Of a DNA stretch of 64,000 nucleotides, positions 29,256-37,820 are shown piece after piece. Positions within the stretch are counted from its first letter, which is position 1. Every line of letters begins with the position of its first letter. The notes under the pieces are model-generated. The model was given only the letters and a program-made list of their open reading frames with translations, searched no databases and had not been told where the DNA came from. This DNA is from Duganella aquatilis. GTDB taxonomy: Bacteria > Pseudomonadota > Gammaproteobacteria > Burkholderiales > Burkholderiaceae_D. The DNA lies in NCBI RefSeq assembly GCF_009674565.1, contig NZ_WKJL01000003.1, positions 1 through 64,000 on the forward strand, given 5' to 3'. Made by a program: the position numbers and the translations under genes.

Positions 29256-29741
29256 ATGAGCTTATTGACCATTATCGTCGCCACCGATGCCCAGCGCGGC
29301 ATCGGCATCAACAACACCCTGCCGTGGAAGCTGCCGGAAGACCTGGCGCACTTCAAGCGCCTGACCACCGGCCACCCGATCATCATGGGCCGCAAGACCT
29401 TCGATTCGATCGGCCGGCCGCTGCCGAACCGCCGCAACATCGTCATCACCCGCAATGCGGACTGGCGCCATGACGGCGTGGAAGTGGTCGGCTCCATCGA
29501 AGCGGCCATCGCCCTGCTGGACGGCGCCGAAGGCTTCGTCATCGGCGGCGCCGAGATCTACAAGCAGTCGCTGCAACTGGCCGACCAGTTGATTATTACG
29601 CAAATCGCCCATACTTTCGATTGCGATGCCTTCTTCCCCGAGATCGACGCCAACGCGTGGCAGGAAACCGCCCGTGAAGAACACGCATCGGAAGCATCCG
29701 GTTTGCGCTACGCTTTTGTCACCCTGCGCCGCAAGGCCTGA
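29256..29741 (+). CDS. folA: Dihydrofolate reductase
   Basis: 161 residues from ATG 29256 (MSLLTIIVATDAQRGIG). It reduces dihydrofolate to tetrahydrofolate with NADPH. Conserved elements are present: INNTLPWKLPEDLAHFK with the active-site Asp/Glu position, GHPIIMGRKTFDSIGRPLPN and FVIGGAEIYK. The frame is open further upstream, but the family start fits this ATG. Proximity to thyA is functionally sensible because thymidylate synthesis generates dihydrofolate. Confidence 0.97.
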   Translation: MSLLTIIVATDAQRGIGINNTLPWKLPEDLAHFKRLTTGHPIIMGRKTFDSIGRPLPNRRNIVITRNADWRHDGVEVVGSIEAAIALLDGAEGFVIGGAEIYKQSLQLADQLIITQIAHTFDCDAFFPEIDANAWQETAREEHASEASGLRYAFVTLRRKA

Positions 29742-29769
29742 GTTTTACCAAGTTTGAAAGAGGATACCC

Positions 29770-30339
29770 ATGTCTAGCGAAGGCTTCCACGTCCACGGCC
29801 CGCACGATCACGCAGTTGAACATGCTGCGCACGGCAGCGATGGCTTTTCCAACAACATTGCGGTGATGACCGCCATTCTGGCCACCGTCGGCGCAGCCTT
29901 CGGCTACCTGGGCGGCGCCACGCAGAACGACGCGGCCCTGTTCAAGAACAACGCCGCCATCGACAAGACCGAGGCGGCCAACCGCTGGAACTACTATCAG
30001 GCCAAGTCCGCCCGCCAGAACCTGGCCGAACTGGCCATGACCCTGCCCGGCGTCGATCCCAAGCGCTACGAGGCCGACGCCGCCCGTTACAAGCACGACA
30101 AGGAAGAGATCAAGAAGGAAGCCGAGAATTTCGAGGAATCGTCCAAGGAATGGAACGAGAAGTCGGACGAAGCCATGCACAAGCACCACCAGTGGGCGCT
30201 GGCTACCACCGCCGAGCAGATCGCCATCTCGCTGGCCGCCATCACCCTGCTGACCCGCAAGAAGTGGATGATGGGCCTGGCCTACGGCGTGGCCGGCGTC
30301 GGCCTGGTGCTGGGCGGCCTGGCCTGGCTGGTACATTGA
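29770..30339 (+). CDS. DUF4337 membrane protein
   Basis: 189 residues. A His-rich N-terminus (HVHGPHDHAVEHAAHG) is followed by a membrane helix (NNIAVMTAILATVGAAFGYL), a long charged coiled-coil-like segment (about 60-140) and two C-terminal helices (AISLAAITLL and GLAYGVAGVGLVLGGLAWLV). This is the DUF4337 arrangement; function is unknown. AGAGG precedes the ATG. It is monocistronic between folA and the decarboxylase. Confidence 0.88.
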   Translation: MSSEGFHVHGPHDHAVEHAAHGSDGFSNNIAVMTAILATVGAAFGYLGGATQNDAALFKNNAAIDKTEAANRWNYYQAKSARQNLAELAMTLPGVDPKRYEADAARYKHDKEEIKKEAENFEESSKEWNEKSDEAMHKHHQWALATTAEQIAISLAAITLLTRKKWMMGLAYGVAGVGLVLGGLAWLVH

Positions 30340-30494
30340 ACAATATTGCCTGAATAGAATTTCCGCCTGTCATCGCGGCGTCATGCTGCTCATGCATTCT
30401 GTTACGATAATTTTTTTCCCGTAGAGGCGGTATTTCTGCGAGAATCCCGTTCTTATTTTTTTGCGGCCAGTTCACCCGACTGGTCGCGCCCTGT

Positions 30495-30535
30495 CCGCCC
30501 CTTCACATCCTGTCAGGGGCGGCTTGCTTTTTTGG
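30495..30535 (+). promoter_or_regulatory. Terminator-like hairpin in the decarboxylase leader (possible attenuator)
   Basis: CCGCCCCT (30495-30502) pairs with AGGGGCGG (30515-30522) and is followed by CTTGCTTTTTTGG. It resembles an intrinsic terminator but lies just before the ribosome site (GGAG, 30534-30537) and ATG 30544. A second weaker stem (30463-30471 with 30479-30487) precedes it. The arrangement fits transcription attenuation, or the 3' end of transcripts arriving from upstream. Confidence 0.5.
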
Positions 30536-30543
30536 AGACATGC

Positions 30544-32796
30544 ATGAAATTTCGTTTCCCCATCGTCATCATTGACGAGGATTTCCGTTCCGAGAACACG
30601 TCCGGCCTGGGCATTCGCGCCCTGGCGGACGCCATGGAAAAAGAAGGCATGGAAGTGGTGGGCGTGACCTCCTACGGCGACCTGGCCCAGTTCGCCCAGC
30701 AGCAATCGCGCGCGTCGGCCTTCGTGCTGTCGATCGACGACGAAGAATTCGGCACCGGCTCGGTGGAAGACACCGACACCGCGCTGAAGTCGCTGCGCGC
30801 CTTCGTCGAGGAAATCCGCTACAAGAACGCCGACATCCCGATCTACCTGTACGGCGAAACCCGCACCTCGCGCCACATCCCGAACGACATCCTGCGCGAA
30901 CTGCACGGCTTCATCCACATGTTCGAGGACACGCCGGAATTCGTCGCGCGCCACATCATCCGCGAAGCCAAGTCCTACCTGGACGGCCTGGCGCCGCCGT
31001 TCTTCCGCGCGCTGGTGGAATACGCCAACGACGGCTCCTACTCGTGGCACTGCCCTGGCCACTCGGGCGGCGTGGCGTTCCTGAAATCGCCGATCGGCCA
31101 GATGTTCCACCAGTTCTTCGGTGAAAACATGCTGCGCGCCGACGTCTGCAACGCCGTCGAAGAGCTGGGCCAGCTGCTGGACCACACCGGCCCGGTCGCC
31201 AAGTCCGAGCGCAACGCCGCGCGCATCTTCAACGCCGACCATTGCTACTTCGTCACCAACGGCACCTCGACCTCGAACAAGATGGTCTGGCACTCGACCG
31301 TGGCGCCGGGCGACATCGTGGTGGTGGACCGCAACTGCCACAAATCGATCCTGCACTCGATCATCATGTGCGGCGCGATTCCGGTGTTCCTGATGCCGAC
31401 CCGTAACAACCTCGGCATCATCGGCCCGATCCCGCTGGAAGAGTTCTCGATGGAGAGCATCATGCGCAAGATCGAAGCCAATCCGTTCGCGCGCGAAGCC
31501 GTGAACAAGAAGCCGCGCATCCTGACCATCACCCAGTCGACCTACGACGGCGTGGTGTACAACGTCGAGACCCTGCGCGAGCTGCTGGACGGCCAGATCG
31601 ACACCCTGCACTTCGACGAAGCCTGGCTGCCGCACGCCACCTTCCACGACTTCTACAAGAACATGCACGCGATCGGCAAGGACCGTCCGCGCGCCAAGGA
31701 GTCGATGATCTTCTCGACCCAGTCGACCCACAAGCTGCTGGCCGGCCTGTCGCAGGCCTCGCAGGTGCTGGTGCGCGAATCGGAAACCGTCAAGCTGGAC
31801 CAGGACGCCTTCAACGAGGCCTACCTGATGCACACCTCGACCTCGCCGCAATACTCGATCATCGCCTCGTGCGACGTGGCCGCAGCCATGATGGAAGCGC
31901 CGGGCGGCACCGCCCTGGTGGAAGAATCCATCCTGGAAGCGCTGGACTTCCGCCGTGCCATGAAGAAGATCGACGCCGAATGGGGCAAGGACTGGTGGTT
32001 CAAGGTGTGGGGCCCGAACGAGTTCGCCGAAGAAGGCATCGGCTCGCGCGAAGACTGGATCATCAAGGCGGAAGACGACTGGCACGGCTTCGGCAAGCTG
32101 GCGCCGGGCTTCAACATGCTGGACCCGATCAAGGCCACCATCGTCAACCCTGGCCTGTCGCTGGACGGCAAGTTCGACGAGACCGGCATTCCGGCCTCGA
32201 TCGTCACCAAGTACCTGGCCGAGCACGGCGTCATTATTGAAAAGTGCGGCCTGTACTCGTTCTTCATCATGTTCACCATCGGCATCACCAAGGGCCGCTG
32301 GAACACGCTGCTGACCGCGCTGCAACAGTTCAAGGACGACTACGACAAGAACCAGCCGATGTGGCGCATCCTGCCGGAATTCGCGGCCGCCAACCCGACC
32401 TACGAAAAAATGGGCCTGCGCGACCTGTGCCAGCAGATCCACGATTTCTACAAGGCCTACGACGTGGCGCGCCTGACCACCGAGATGTACTTGTCGGACA
32501 TGGTGCCGGCGATGAAGCCGTCGGAAGCCTTCGCCAAGATGGCGCACCGCGAAATCGAGCGCGTGGCGATCGACGAGCTGGAAGGCCGCATCACCTCGAT
32601 CCTGCTGACGCCTTACCCACCAGGCATCCCGCTGCTGATTCCTGGCGAGCGCTTCAACAAGACCATCGTTGACTACCTGCGCTTTGCGCGCGACTTCAAC
32701 GAACGCTTCCCTGGCTTCGAGACCGACGTCCACGGCCTGGTCAAGCGCGAGGTCGACGGCAAGCGCGGTTACTTCGTCGATTGCGTGAAGCAGTAA
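30544..32796 (+). CDS. Orn/Lys/Arg decarboxylase (large PLP-dependent, AdiA/SpeC/LdcC family)
   Basis: 750 residues. The N-terminal response-regulator-like wing domain (MKFRFPIVIIDEDFRSENTS) is followed by the fold-I PLP domain with HCPGHSGGVAF-type sequence near residue 165 and the cofactor lysine in QSTHKLLAGLSQAS. The C-terminal domain is complete. The family decarboxylates ornithine, lysine or arginine for polyamine synthesis or acid resistance. Sequence alone does not fix the substrate; arginine is favoured by overall similarity of the PLP segment to AdiA. A terminator-like leader precedes it and a strong terminator follows. Confidence 0.93.
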   Translation: MKFRFPIVIIDEDFRSENTSGLGIRALADAMEKEGMEVVGVTSYGDLAQFAQQQSRASAFVLSIDDEEFGTGSVEDTDTALKSLRAFVEEIRYKNADIPIYLYGETRTSRHIPNDILRELHGFIHMFEDTPEFVARHIIREAKSYLDGLAPPFFRALVEYANDGSYSWHCPGHSGGVAFLKSPIGQMFHQFFGENMLRADVCNAVEELGQLLDHTGPVAKSERNAARIFNADHCYFVTNGTSTSNKMVWHSTVAPGDIVVVDRNCHKSILHSIIMCGAIPVFLMPTRNNLGIIGPIPLEEFSMESIMRKIEANPFAREAVNKKPRILTITQSTYDGVVYNVETLRELLDGQIDTLHFDEAWLPHATFHDFYKNMHAIGKDRPRAKESMIFSTQSTHKLLAGLSQASQVLVRESETVKLDQDAFNEAYLMHTSTSPQYSIIASCDVAAAMMEAPGGTALVEESILEALDFRRAMKKIDAEWGKDWWFKVWGPNEFAEEGIGSREDWIIKAEDDWHGFGKLAPGFNMLDPIKATIVNPGLSLDGKFDETGIPASIVTKYLAEHGVIIEKCGLYSFFIMFTIGITKGRWNTLLTALQQFKDDYDKNQPMWRILPEFAAANPTYEKMGLRDLCQQIHDFYKAYDVARLTTEMYLSDMVPAMKPSEAFAKMAHREIERVAIDELEGRITSILLTPYPPGIPLLIPGERFNKTIVDYLRFARDFNERFPGFETDVHGLVKREVDGKRGYFVDCVKQ

Positions 32797-32827
32797 GAAA
32801 AAAGGCAGCCTAGGCTGCCTTTTTTTC
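32797..32827. terminator. Bidirectional intrinsic terminator
   Basis: The 18-base perfect palindrome AGGCAGCCTAGGCTGCCT (32803-32820) is flanked by A-runs on the left and T-runs on the right, right after the decarboxylase stop and before the convergent dioxygenase-like gene. It should work on both strands. Confidence 0.92.
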
Positions 32828-32862
32828 ATGCCGGTTGTCGGCCCCAGCCATTCGCTGAAGGT

Positions 32863-33771
32863 CTAGGCGGCGACAGCCACCACCAGCGTCGCCACATAGC
32901 CATCGGTGACGTTGCCGGTGATGGTGGCCATCTGCAGCGAGTAGCCGTCGCTGAAGACGTTGTCGGTGGCAAAGCTGATCGCGGCCAGGTTCTTCACGCT
33001 GGCGCTGTAGCCGGTGCTTGCATACACTTCGTTGCTGGTCGCCACCGGGAAGGTGAACTGCGAGGTCTTGATGCGGCTCGACGCCGTGGTTGCCTTGGCC
33101 AGCGACGGATACACCTCAAAGTGCACGTGCGGCACGCGTCCCGAATAGCAGCCGGGATAGATCGTGGTGAAGGTGATGTTGCCGCTGCTGTCGGTTTCCT
33201 GCACGCCGCGCAGATAATTCTGGTTGGTCACGCCGCTGGAATACAGCGAGTAATTGCCGTCGCGGTCGCAATGCCACAGGTAGACGGCGGCGCCGGACAG
33301 CGCCGCGCAGTTGTTGTTGGCGTTGACGAACTGCAGCTTGATGGTCAGCGGCACGCCGGCCGCCGTGCCGCTGGCGCTGCCGAAGCTGCTGCGGATGTCG
33401 CTGCGCACCACGCCCGATTGCGTCAGCACGTTGACCACGCCGGCGCTGGTGCTGTTGGTGCCGTCGGCGGGATACGGGCCGCCGGTTTCTTCGGGGATCA
33501 CCGAGCACGAGCCGGCCGTTGGCGTGGTGGTCGTGGTTGTTGTCGTGGTGGTCGTGGTGCCGGTCGTGGTCGTGGTCGGCGTGGTTGCCGCCGAGGTGGT
33601 GCTTGCGGTATCGCTGGCGCTGCCGGAACCGCCGCCGCAACCCATCACCGGCAACGCCGAGGCGCCCGCCAGCAGCCAGCGCAGCGTCTGGCGCCGGTCG
33701 CTGTTCAGATTGAGCATGGCGGACAGATCATCCGCCAGGCTGTGTTCGTGCATATCGTCATGGATTTCCAT
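32863..33771 (-). CDS. Intradiol ring-cleavage dioxygenase-like Tat lipoprotein
   Basis: 302 residues from ATG 33771 (GGAG upstream); the longer open frame is not used. The N-terminus has a twin-arginine stretch (RRQTLRWLLAGAS) and a lipobox-like PVMGCGGG, so it is probably an exported lipoprotein. A Thr-rich linker of about 40 residues separates it from a domain like protocatechuate/catechol 1,2-dioxygenase: EETGGPYPADG, AAVYLWHCDRDGNYS, TTIYPGCYSGRVPHVHFEVY. The tyrosines and the HxH pair match the ferric-iron ligands. Many such exported relatives act on unknown substrates. No catechol pathway genes are nearby. Confidence 0.85.
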   Translation of the reverse strand: MEIHDDMHEHSLADDLSAMLNLNSDRRQTLRWLLAGASALPVMGCGGGSGSASDTASTTSAATTPTTTTTGTTTTTTTTTTTTPTAGSCSVIPEETGGPYPADGTNSTSAGVVNVLTQSGVVRSDIRSSFGSASGTAAGVPLTIKLQFVNANNNCAALSGAAVYLWHCDRDGNYSLYSSGVTNQNYLRGVQETDSSGNITFTTIYPGCYSGRVPHVHFEVYPSLAKATTASSRIKTSQFTFPVATSNEVYASTGYSASVKNLAAISFATDNVFSDGYSLQMATITGNVTDGYVATLVVAVAA

Positions 33772-33832
33772 ACCTGCTCCTGCTTGGGTGAGAAAGCCGC
33801 CGCAACGCCGATTGCGCCGCGGCGGATACAAC

Positions 33833-34549
33833 TTAAACCGTGGTGTTGACCAGGTTGCCGCTCGTGCCGTTATGGCCGACTTTGCTCGACAGCGCTTCCA
33901 GGAAGGCCGCCAGCTTGGTGGCGGCGTCGCTGGCGGTGGCGGACGTGCTGCTGTCCGTGCTGTCGCTGACGGTGGTGCTTGCCGTGCTGTCCGTGCTGCT
34001 GACGCCCAGTTTGTCCAGCAGGTTGGCGAAGGCGCTTTCCAGCTGGTCGACCGCATCGCTGCTGTCCGTGCTGTCGGTGCTGGAGGCGCTGGCCGTGGTG
34101 TCCGAACTCAGCTTGGAAATCAGGCTTTGCAGATCCGATTCCAGCTTGCCGGGACCGCCCTGGCCGCCGCTCTGCGCATCGCTGTACGGCGGCGGCGCTT
34201 CGTTGCCGCTGTTTTGCGCGTGCAGCGCACCCATCAGGCTTTGCAGGAAGCTGCCCAGCGCAGCCGCCACGTCGCTTGCATCGGTGGTGGTGCTGTCGGT
34301 GCTGCTCGACGCCGTCGACGAGGTCGAGGAGTCGGTGCTGCTGGTGCTCGACGTGGTGTCGGTGATGCCGATCGATTTCAGCGCCTCGGCGATGGCGTCG
34401 GCAAAGCCGTTGTCGTCCGGCGGCGGCGGTGGCGGACGCACGCTCTCGGTGCTGATGTTACTGCTGCTGGCACTATTGGTGCTGCTCAGGCGGCTCAGGA
34501 AACTGAGCGCGCTGGCAGCGCTGGAGGAGCTCAAGGCGCTGATGGACAT
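33833..34549 (-). CDS. Ser/Thr-rich low-complexity protein of unknown function
   Basis: 238 residues, not recognised. More than a third is Ser and Thr in runs such as TSSTSSTDSSTSSTASSST, broken by short hydrophobic amphipathic segments (FADAIAEALKSIGI, ALGSFLQSLMGALHAQN, LESAFANLLDKLGV, LAAFLEALSSKVGHNG) that recur with similar spacing and look like degenerate repeats. There is no signal peptide or membrane helix. GGAGAA precedes the ATG. It lies between the dioxygenase-like lipoprotein and the Spy-like chaperone on the same strand. It could be a surface or secreted structural protein, but this is speculation. Confidence 0.7.
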   Translation of the reverse strand: MSISALSSSSAASALSFLSRLSSTNSASSSNISTESVRPPPPPPDDNGFADAIAEALKSIGITDTTSSTSSTDSSTSSTASSSTDSTTTDASDVAAALGSFLQSLMGALHAQNSGNEAPPPYSDAQSGGQGGPGKLESDLQSLISKLSSDTTASASSTDSTDSSDAVDQLESAFANLLDKLGVSSTDSTASTTVSDSTDSSTSATASDAATKLAAFLEALSSKVGHNGTSGNLVNTTV

Positions 34550-34606
34550 ACGGTTCTCCGCTTGATTAGTTGGAAGAAAGTTACGGGGGACTGCACTGCA
34601 AAAAGG

Positions 34607-35245
34607 TCAATCGCGCGGCGGATGGTGCGGCTTTTCTTCCGCCTGCTTCTTGCGCTGTTCCGGCGTCAGCACGGCCAGCAATTTCTGTTGCGTGCGCACG
34701 TGTTGCAGGGCGATATTGGCTTCGGCGGTGGCGGCTTCCTTGGCCAGTGCGGCGGCCTTGGCGTCGTCGTACTTGTCGGCGCTGGCCAGCGCGTGCAGCG
34801 CTTCGCGCGCCTTGGCGGCGGCCTTTCCCTGCTCGCGCAGATAGGGCGCCTCGGCGTGCAGGATGGCGAAGACCTTGTCCTGCTGCGCTTCGTTCAGATC
34901 GATGCCACGGAAGAATGGCGGATGGTCACCAAAGCCTGGGCCGGGACCGAAGCCGGGGCCGAAGCCGGGGCCAAAGCCCGGACCCCGATCGGGACCGCCA
35001 TGTTCCGGGCCGCCGTCCGGGCCGCCACGGCCTGGTTCGCCGCGCGGGCCACCATGGTCGTCCGGACCGCCAGGGCCACGGTCATCGCCTTGCGGACCGC
35101 GCGGGCCCAGTTCGCCTTGCGCCATCGGCGGCGGCTGATCGGCATTCGTCTCATCGGCGCGGGCAGCGCCTCCCATCGCAAACAGCGGCATCGCCAGGAT
35201 GGCGGCCAGCAGGAAGTTGCGACCATTTTGTTGTGATGTTTTCAT
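34607..35245 (-). CDS. Spy/CpxP-family periplasmic chaperone with Gly/Pro-rich insert
   Basis: 212 residues from ATG 35245, chosen because AAGGA lies 8 bases upstream. A signal peptide (NFLLAAILAMPLFAMGGAARA) is followed by an unusual low-complexity region rich in Gly, Pro, Asp and Arg with GPGFGPGFGPGFGPGPGFG, and then the helical Spy/LTXXQ domain (IDLNEAQQDKVFAILHAEA and LLAVLTPEQRKKQ). Spy/CpxP proteins bind unfolded periplasmic proteins or inhibit CpxA. It is divergent from a CpxR/CpxA-like pair, as cpxP is in E. coli, with CpxR-type boxes between them. Confidence 0.9.
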   Translation of the reverse strand: MKTSQQNGRNFLLAAILAMPLFAMGGAARADETNADQPPPMAQGELGPRGPQGDDRGPGGPDDHGGPRGEPGRGGPDGGPEHGGPDRGPGFGPGFGPGFGPGPGFGDHPPFFRGIDLNEAQQDKVFAILHAEAPYLREQGKAAAKAREALHALASADKYDDAKAAALAKEAATAEANIALQHVRTQQKLLAVLTPEQRKKQAEEKPHHPPRD

Positions 35246-35315
35246 GCCCATAATCCTTGATTGGTAGTGAGCCACCATTCTCTTGGCGGCGGCCGTTAAG
35301 TGGCGTTAGGGCAAC

Positions 35316-35330
35316 GTAAATCTACGTAAA
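35316..35330. promoter_or_regulatory. CpxR-type box 1 (GTAAA-N5-GTAAA)
   Basis: GTAAA TCTAC GTAAA matches the published E. coli CpxR consensus of two GTAAA units with a 5-base spacer. It lies 71 bases upstream of the Spy-like start and 121 bases upstream of the regulator start. Confidence 0.75.
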
Positions 35331-35370
35331 GATGCCGATCTGATATTTAGTTACCATTTGGAAACGCGTT

Positions 35371-35385
35371 GTAAATCGGAGTAAA
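35371..35385. promoter_or_regulatory. CpxR-type box 2 (GTAAA-N5-GTAAA)
   Basis: GTAAA TCGGA GTAAA is a second copy of the same spaced motif, 55 bases from box 1 centre to centre and 66 bases upstream of the regulator start. The pair supports autoregulation of the divergent locus. Confidence 0.75.
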
Positions 35386-35450
35386 ACAACGCCGGCCGTC
35401 CCATGGGCACTGTTATGATGGGCGATCTGTATATAAAGAAACCGCGGCAA

Positions 35451-36143
35451 ATGAAGAGCAAAGTACTGCTGATAGACGACGACATCGAACTGGTGGGCAT
35501 GTTCCAGGAATACCTGGAGCAGGAAGGTTTCGATGTCAAAACCGTGCACGACGGCGAAGCCGGCACCGCCGAAGCCTTTACCGGCCTGTATTCCATCGCC
35601 ATCCTCGATGTGATGATGCCGCGCATGAACGGCCTGGAAACCCTGCGCCGCATCCGCACCAACAGCCAGCTGCCGATCCTGATGCTGACCGGCCGCGGCG
35701 ACGATACCGACCGCATTGTCGGCCTGGAACTGGGCGCCGACGACTATGTGGCCAAGCCCTGCACGCCGCGCGAGCTGACCGCCCGCATCCGCGCCATCCT
35801 GCGCCGCGCGCAAAGCGCCCCGGCCGACAACAGCCAGCAGGCCGCCATCACCGTCGGCCAGCTGGTGATGTGGCCGGAACAGCGGCGCGCCACCTGGGCC
35901 GGCAACAAGCTGGAACTGACCAGCACCGAATTCAACCTGCTGGAAGTGCTGGCGCGTAACGCCGGCCGCCCGGTCAGCAAGAACACGCTGTCCGAACAGG
36001 GCCTGGGCCGCCCGCTGGCGCGCTTCGACCGCAATATCGACGTTCACCTGAGTTCGCTGCGCCACAAACTCGGCACCATCGCCGACGGCCGCTCCTGCCT
36101 GCAAACCGTCTACCGCCTCGGCTACCAGCTGATCAAGGAGTAA
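35451..36143 (+). CDS. OmpR-family response regulator, CpxR-like
   Basis: 230 residues from ATG 35451. The receiver domain (MKSKVLLIDDDIELVGMFQE, phosphoacceptor in AILDVMMPRMNG, conserved Thr in MLTGRG and Lys in YVAKP) is followed by a winged-helix output domain (LTSTEFNLLEVLARNAGRPV, RFDRNIDVHLSSLRHKLG, TVYRLGYQLI). Neighbours (Spy-like chaperone, sensor kinase) and the two CpxR-type boxes upstream suggest an envelope-stress regulator equivalent to CpxR. The kinase gene follows after 3 bases. Confidence 0.93.
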   Translation: MKSKVLLIDDDIELVGMFQEYLEQEGFDVKTVHDGEAGTAEAFTGLYSIAILDVMMPRMNGLETLRRIRTNSQLPILMLTGRGDDTDRIVGLELGADDYVAKPCTPRELTARIRAILRRAQSAPADNSQQAAITVGQLVMWPEQRRATWAGNKLELTSTEFNLLEVLARNAGRPVSKNTLSEQGLGRPLARFDRNIDVHLSSLRHKLGTIADGRSCLQTVYRLGYQLIKE

Positions 36144-36146
36144 GCC

Positions 36147-37790
36147 TTGGGCCGTTTGTTCTGGAAGTTTTTCCTGTGCATCTTGCTGGCGCAGTTCGCC
36201 GCCACGGTCGGCATCGGCGGCGCCATCTGGCTGAAGAACCGCAATCAGCAGACCAGCCCGCTGGTCAACCTGGACACCAGCCCGCCAGCCGAGATGGCCA
36301 TCAACTCGGCCGCCGCCACGCTGGAGTTCGGCGGCGTCAAGGCGCTGCAGCGGATGCTGGAAAATATGGAGCGCCATCGCGTCTATGCGGTGGACGAGCA
36401 GGAACACGAGCTGCTGGGCCGCATCGTCAATCCCAAGACCTTGCAGGAATCGCGCGTGCGCCTGAAGGAGGACGGCAAGCGCCGCGTGGTGCGCCAGGTC
36501 ACCGGCGACGACGGCAAGCGCTATCTGCTGTTCCTGCCGTCGGGCGAATCCCAGCGCGGCATCGATGGCGACAGCCGCCCGCTGCTGGCCAACCTCGGCG
36601 GCGGCGCGCAAATGGCGATGAAGGCGGCCTCGGTGCTGGAAGGCGACGACCGCCGCAACCGCAACGACCAGCGCGGCAACCGCCCACCGCCGGGCTTCGA
36701 TCCATCCGCCGCCAGCGGCGCCATGCTGCCGCTCGACGGCGCCCAGGCCGGCGATGGCCGCGGCCAGGGTCCGCGTCCGATGCCCGGCAACGGCCCGAAC
36801 GGCTTTGGCGGTCCCGGCGGTCCCGGCGGTCCCGGCCCCGGCATGCAGGGCGACATGGGCGGCGACCGCCAGTGGGGGCCGCGCTTCCAGCCGCTCGGCC
36901 CATGGGTGCCGATCGCCGCCGCCACGCTGGCCAGCCTGCTGTTCTCGGTGCTGCTGGCATGGTATTTCTCGCGGCCGATCCGTGCGCTGCGGCAGGCATT
37001 TGACGCCGCCGCCAACGGCGACCTGGCGCCGCGCTTCGCCACCGCCAGCGGCAAGAGCGGCACCGAACTCAACGACCTGGGCCGCGACTTCGACCGCATG
37101 ACCGCGCGCCTGCGCAGCCTGATCGACGGCCAGACCCGCTTGCTGCACGACGTCTCGCACGAACTGCGCTCGCCGCTGGCGCGCCTGCAGGCCGCCATCG
37201 GCCTGGCGCACCAGCAGCCGGAAAAATGGAGCGCCTCGATGGAGCGCATCGAACGCGAAAGCGTGCGCATGGACAAACTGGTGGGCGAGCTGCTGACGCT
37301 GGCGCGCCTGGAAGCCGGCGCCATCAAGGCCAGCCAGGAAGAGATCAGCATGGCCGACCTGCTCGACCAGATCGCCGACGACGCCCGCTTCGAAGCGGCC
37401 AGCCAGCAGCGCACCGTGCGGCAGGAAGGCGAAGCGGACGTGACCGTGCTCGGCCAGCCGGACCTGCTGGGCCGCGCCATCGAAAACGTGGTGCGCAACG
37501 CCATCAAGCACAGCCCGGACAGCGGCGAAGTGCAGCTGCAGGTGCGCGTGCTGCCGGAAAGCCGCCAGCTGGTGATACGGGTGCTGGATCGCGGTCCCGG
37601 CGTATCGCCGGCGGACCTGGACACCATCTTCCAGCCCTTCTTCCGCTCCAGCAATGCGGGCGCCGAGGGCCACGGCCTCGGCCTGGCGATCGCCCAGCAC
37701 GTGATCGAAGCGCACGGCGGCAGCATCCAGGCCAGCAACCGTGCCGGCGGCGGCCTGTGCGTCGAGATGATTTTGCCGGTGAAGAAATAA
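36147..37790 (+). CDS. Sensor histidine kinase, CpxA-like, with Gly/Pro-rich periplasmic segment
   Basis: 547 residues from a TTG start with AAGGAG 6 bases upstream. A first membrane helix (FLCILLAQFAATVGIGGAIWL) and a second near 255 (IAAATLASLLFSVLLAWYF) enclose a periplasmic domain of about 220 residues. Its distal part is low-complexity and Gly/Pro-rich (GGPGGPGGPGPGMQG). HAMP, the phosphoacceptor helix (LLHDVSHELRSPLARLQ) and the ATPase boxes (ENVVRNAIKHSP, DRGPGVSP, GHGLGLAIAQHV) follow. It should sense envelope damage, possibly through the Spy-like protein, which shares the same odd composition. Confidence 0.93.
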   Translation: MGRLFWKFFLCILLAQFAATVGIGGAIWLKNRNQQTSPLVNLDTSPPAEMAINSAAATLEFGGVKALQRMLENMERHRVYAVDEQEHELLGRIVNPKTLQESRVRLKEDGKRRVVRQVTGDDGKRYLLFLPSGESQRGIDGDSRPLLANLGGGAQMAMKAASVLEGDDRRNRNDQRGNRPPPGFDPSAASGAMLPLDGAQAGDGRGQGPRPMPGNGPNGFGGPGGPGGPGPGMQGDMGGDRQWGPRFQPLGPWVPIAAATLASLLFSVLLAWYFSRPIRALRQAFDAAANGDLAPRFATASGKSGTELNDLGRDFDRMTARLRSLIDGQTRLLHDVSHELRSPLARLQAAIGLAHQQPEKWSASMERIERESVRMDKLVGELLTLARLEAGAIKASQEEISMADLLDQIADDARFEAASQQRTVRQEGEADVTVLGQPDLLGRAIENVVRNAIKHSPDSGEVQLQVRVLPESRQLVIRVLDRGPGVSPADLDTIFQPFFRSSNAGAEGHGLGLAIAQHVIEAHGGSIQASNRAGGGLCVEMILPVKK

Positions 37791-37793
37791 AAA

Positions 37794-37813
37794 ACGCGGG
37801 CCGTGGCCCGCGT
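37794..37813. terminator. Bidirectional intrinsic terminator between kinase gene and dcd
   Basis: ACGCGGGCC (37794-37802) pairs with GGCCCGCGT (37805-37813); A-rich sequence lies on the left and CGTCGTTTT on the right. It separates two convergent genes. Confidence 0.88.
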
Positions 37814-37820
37814 CGTCGTT

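Noticed and set aside
32803..32820. Recombination or REP site at the 18-base palindrome
   Set aside because: Flanking A and T runs and its position between convergent stops fit an ordinary bidirectional terminator.
30472..32829. Very long open frame on the minus strand opposite the decarboxylase gene
   Set aside because: It is antisense to a clearly conserved protein; high-GC codon bias keeps the opposite frame open. Its translation is a low-complexity Arg/Gln/Val/His mix with no motifs.
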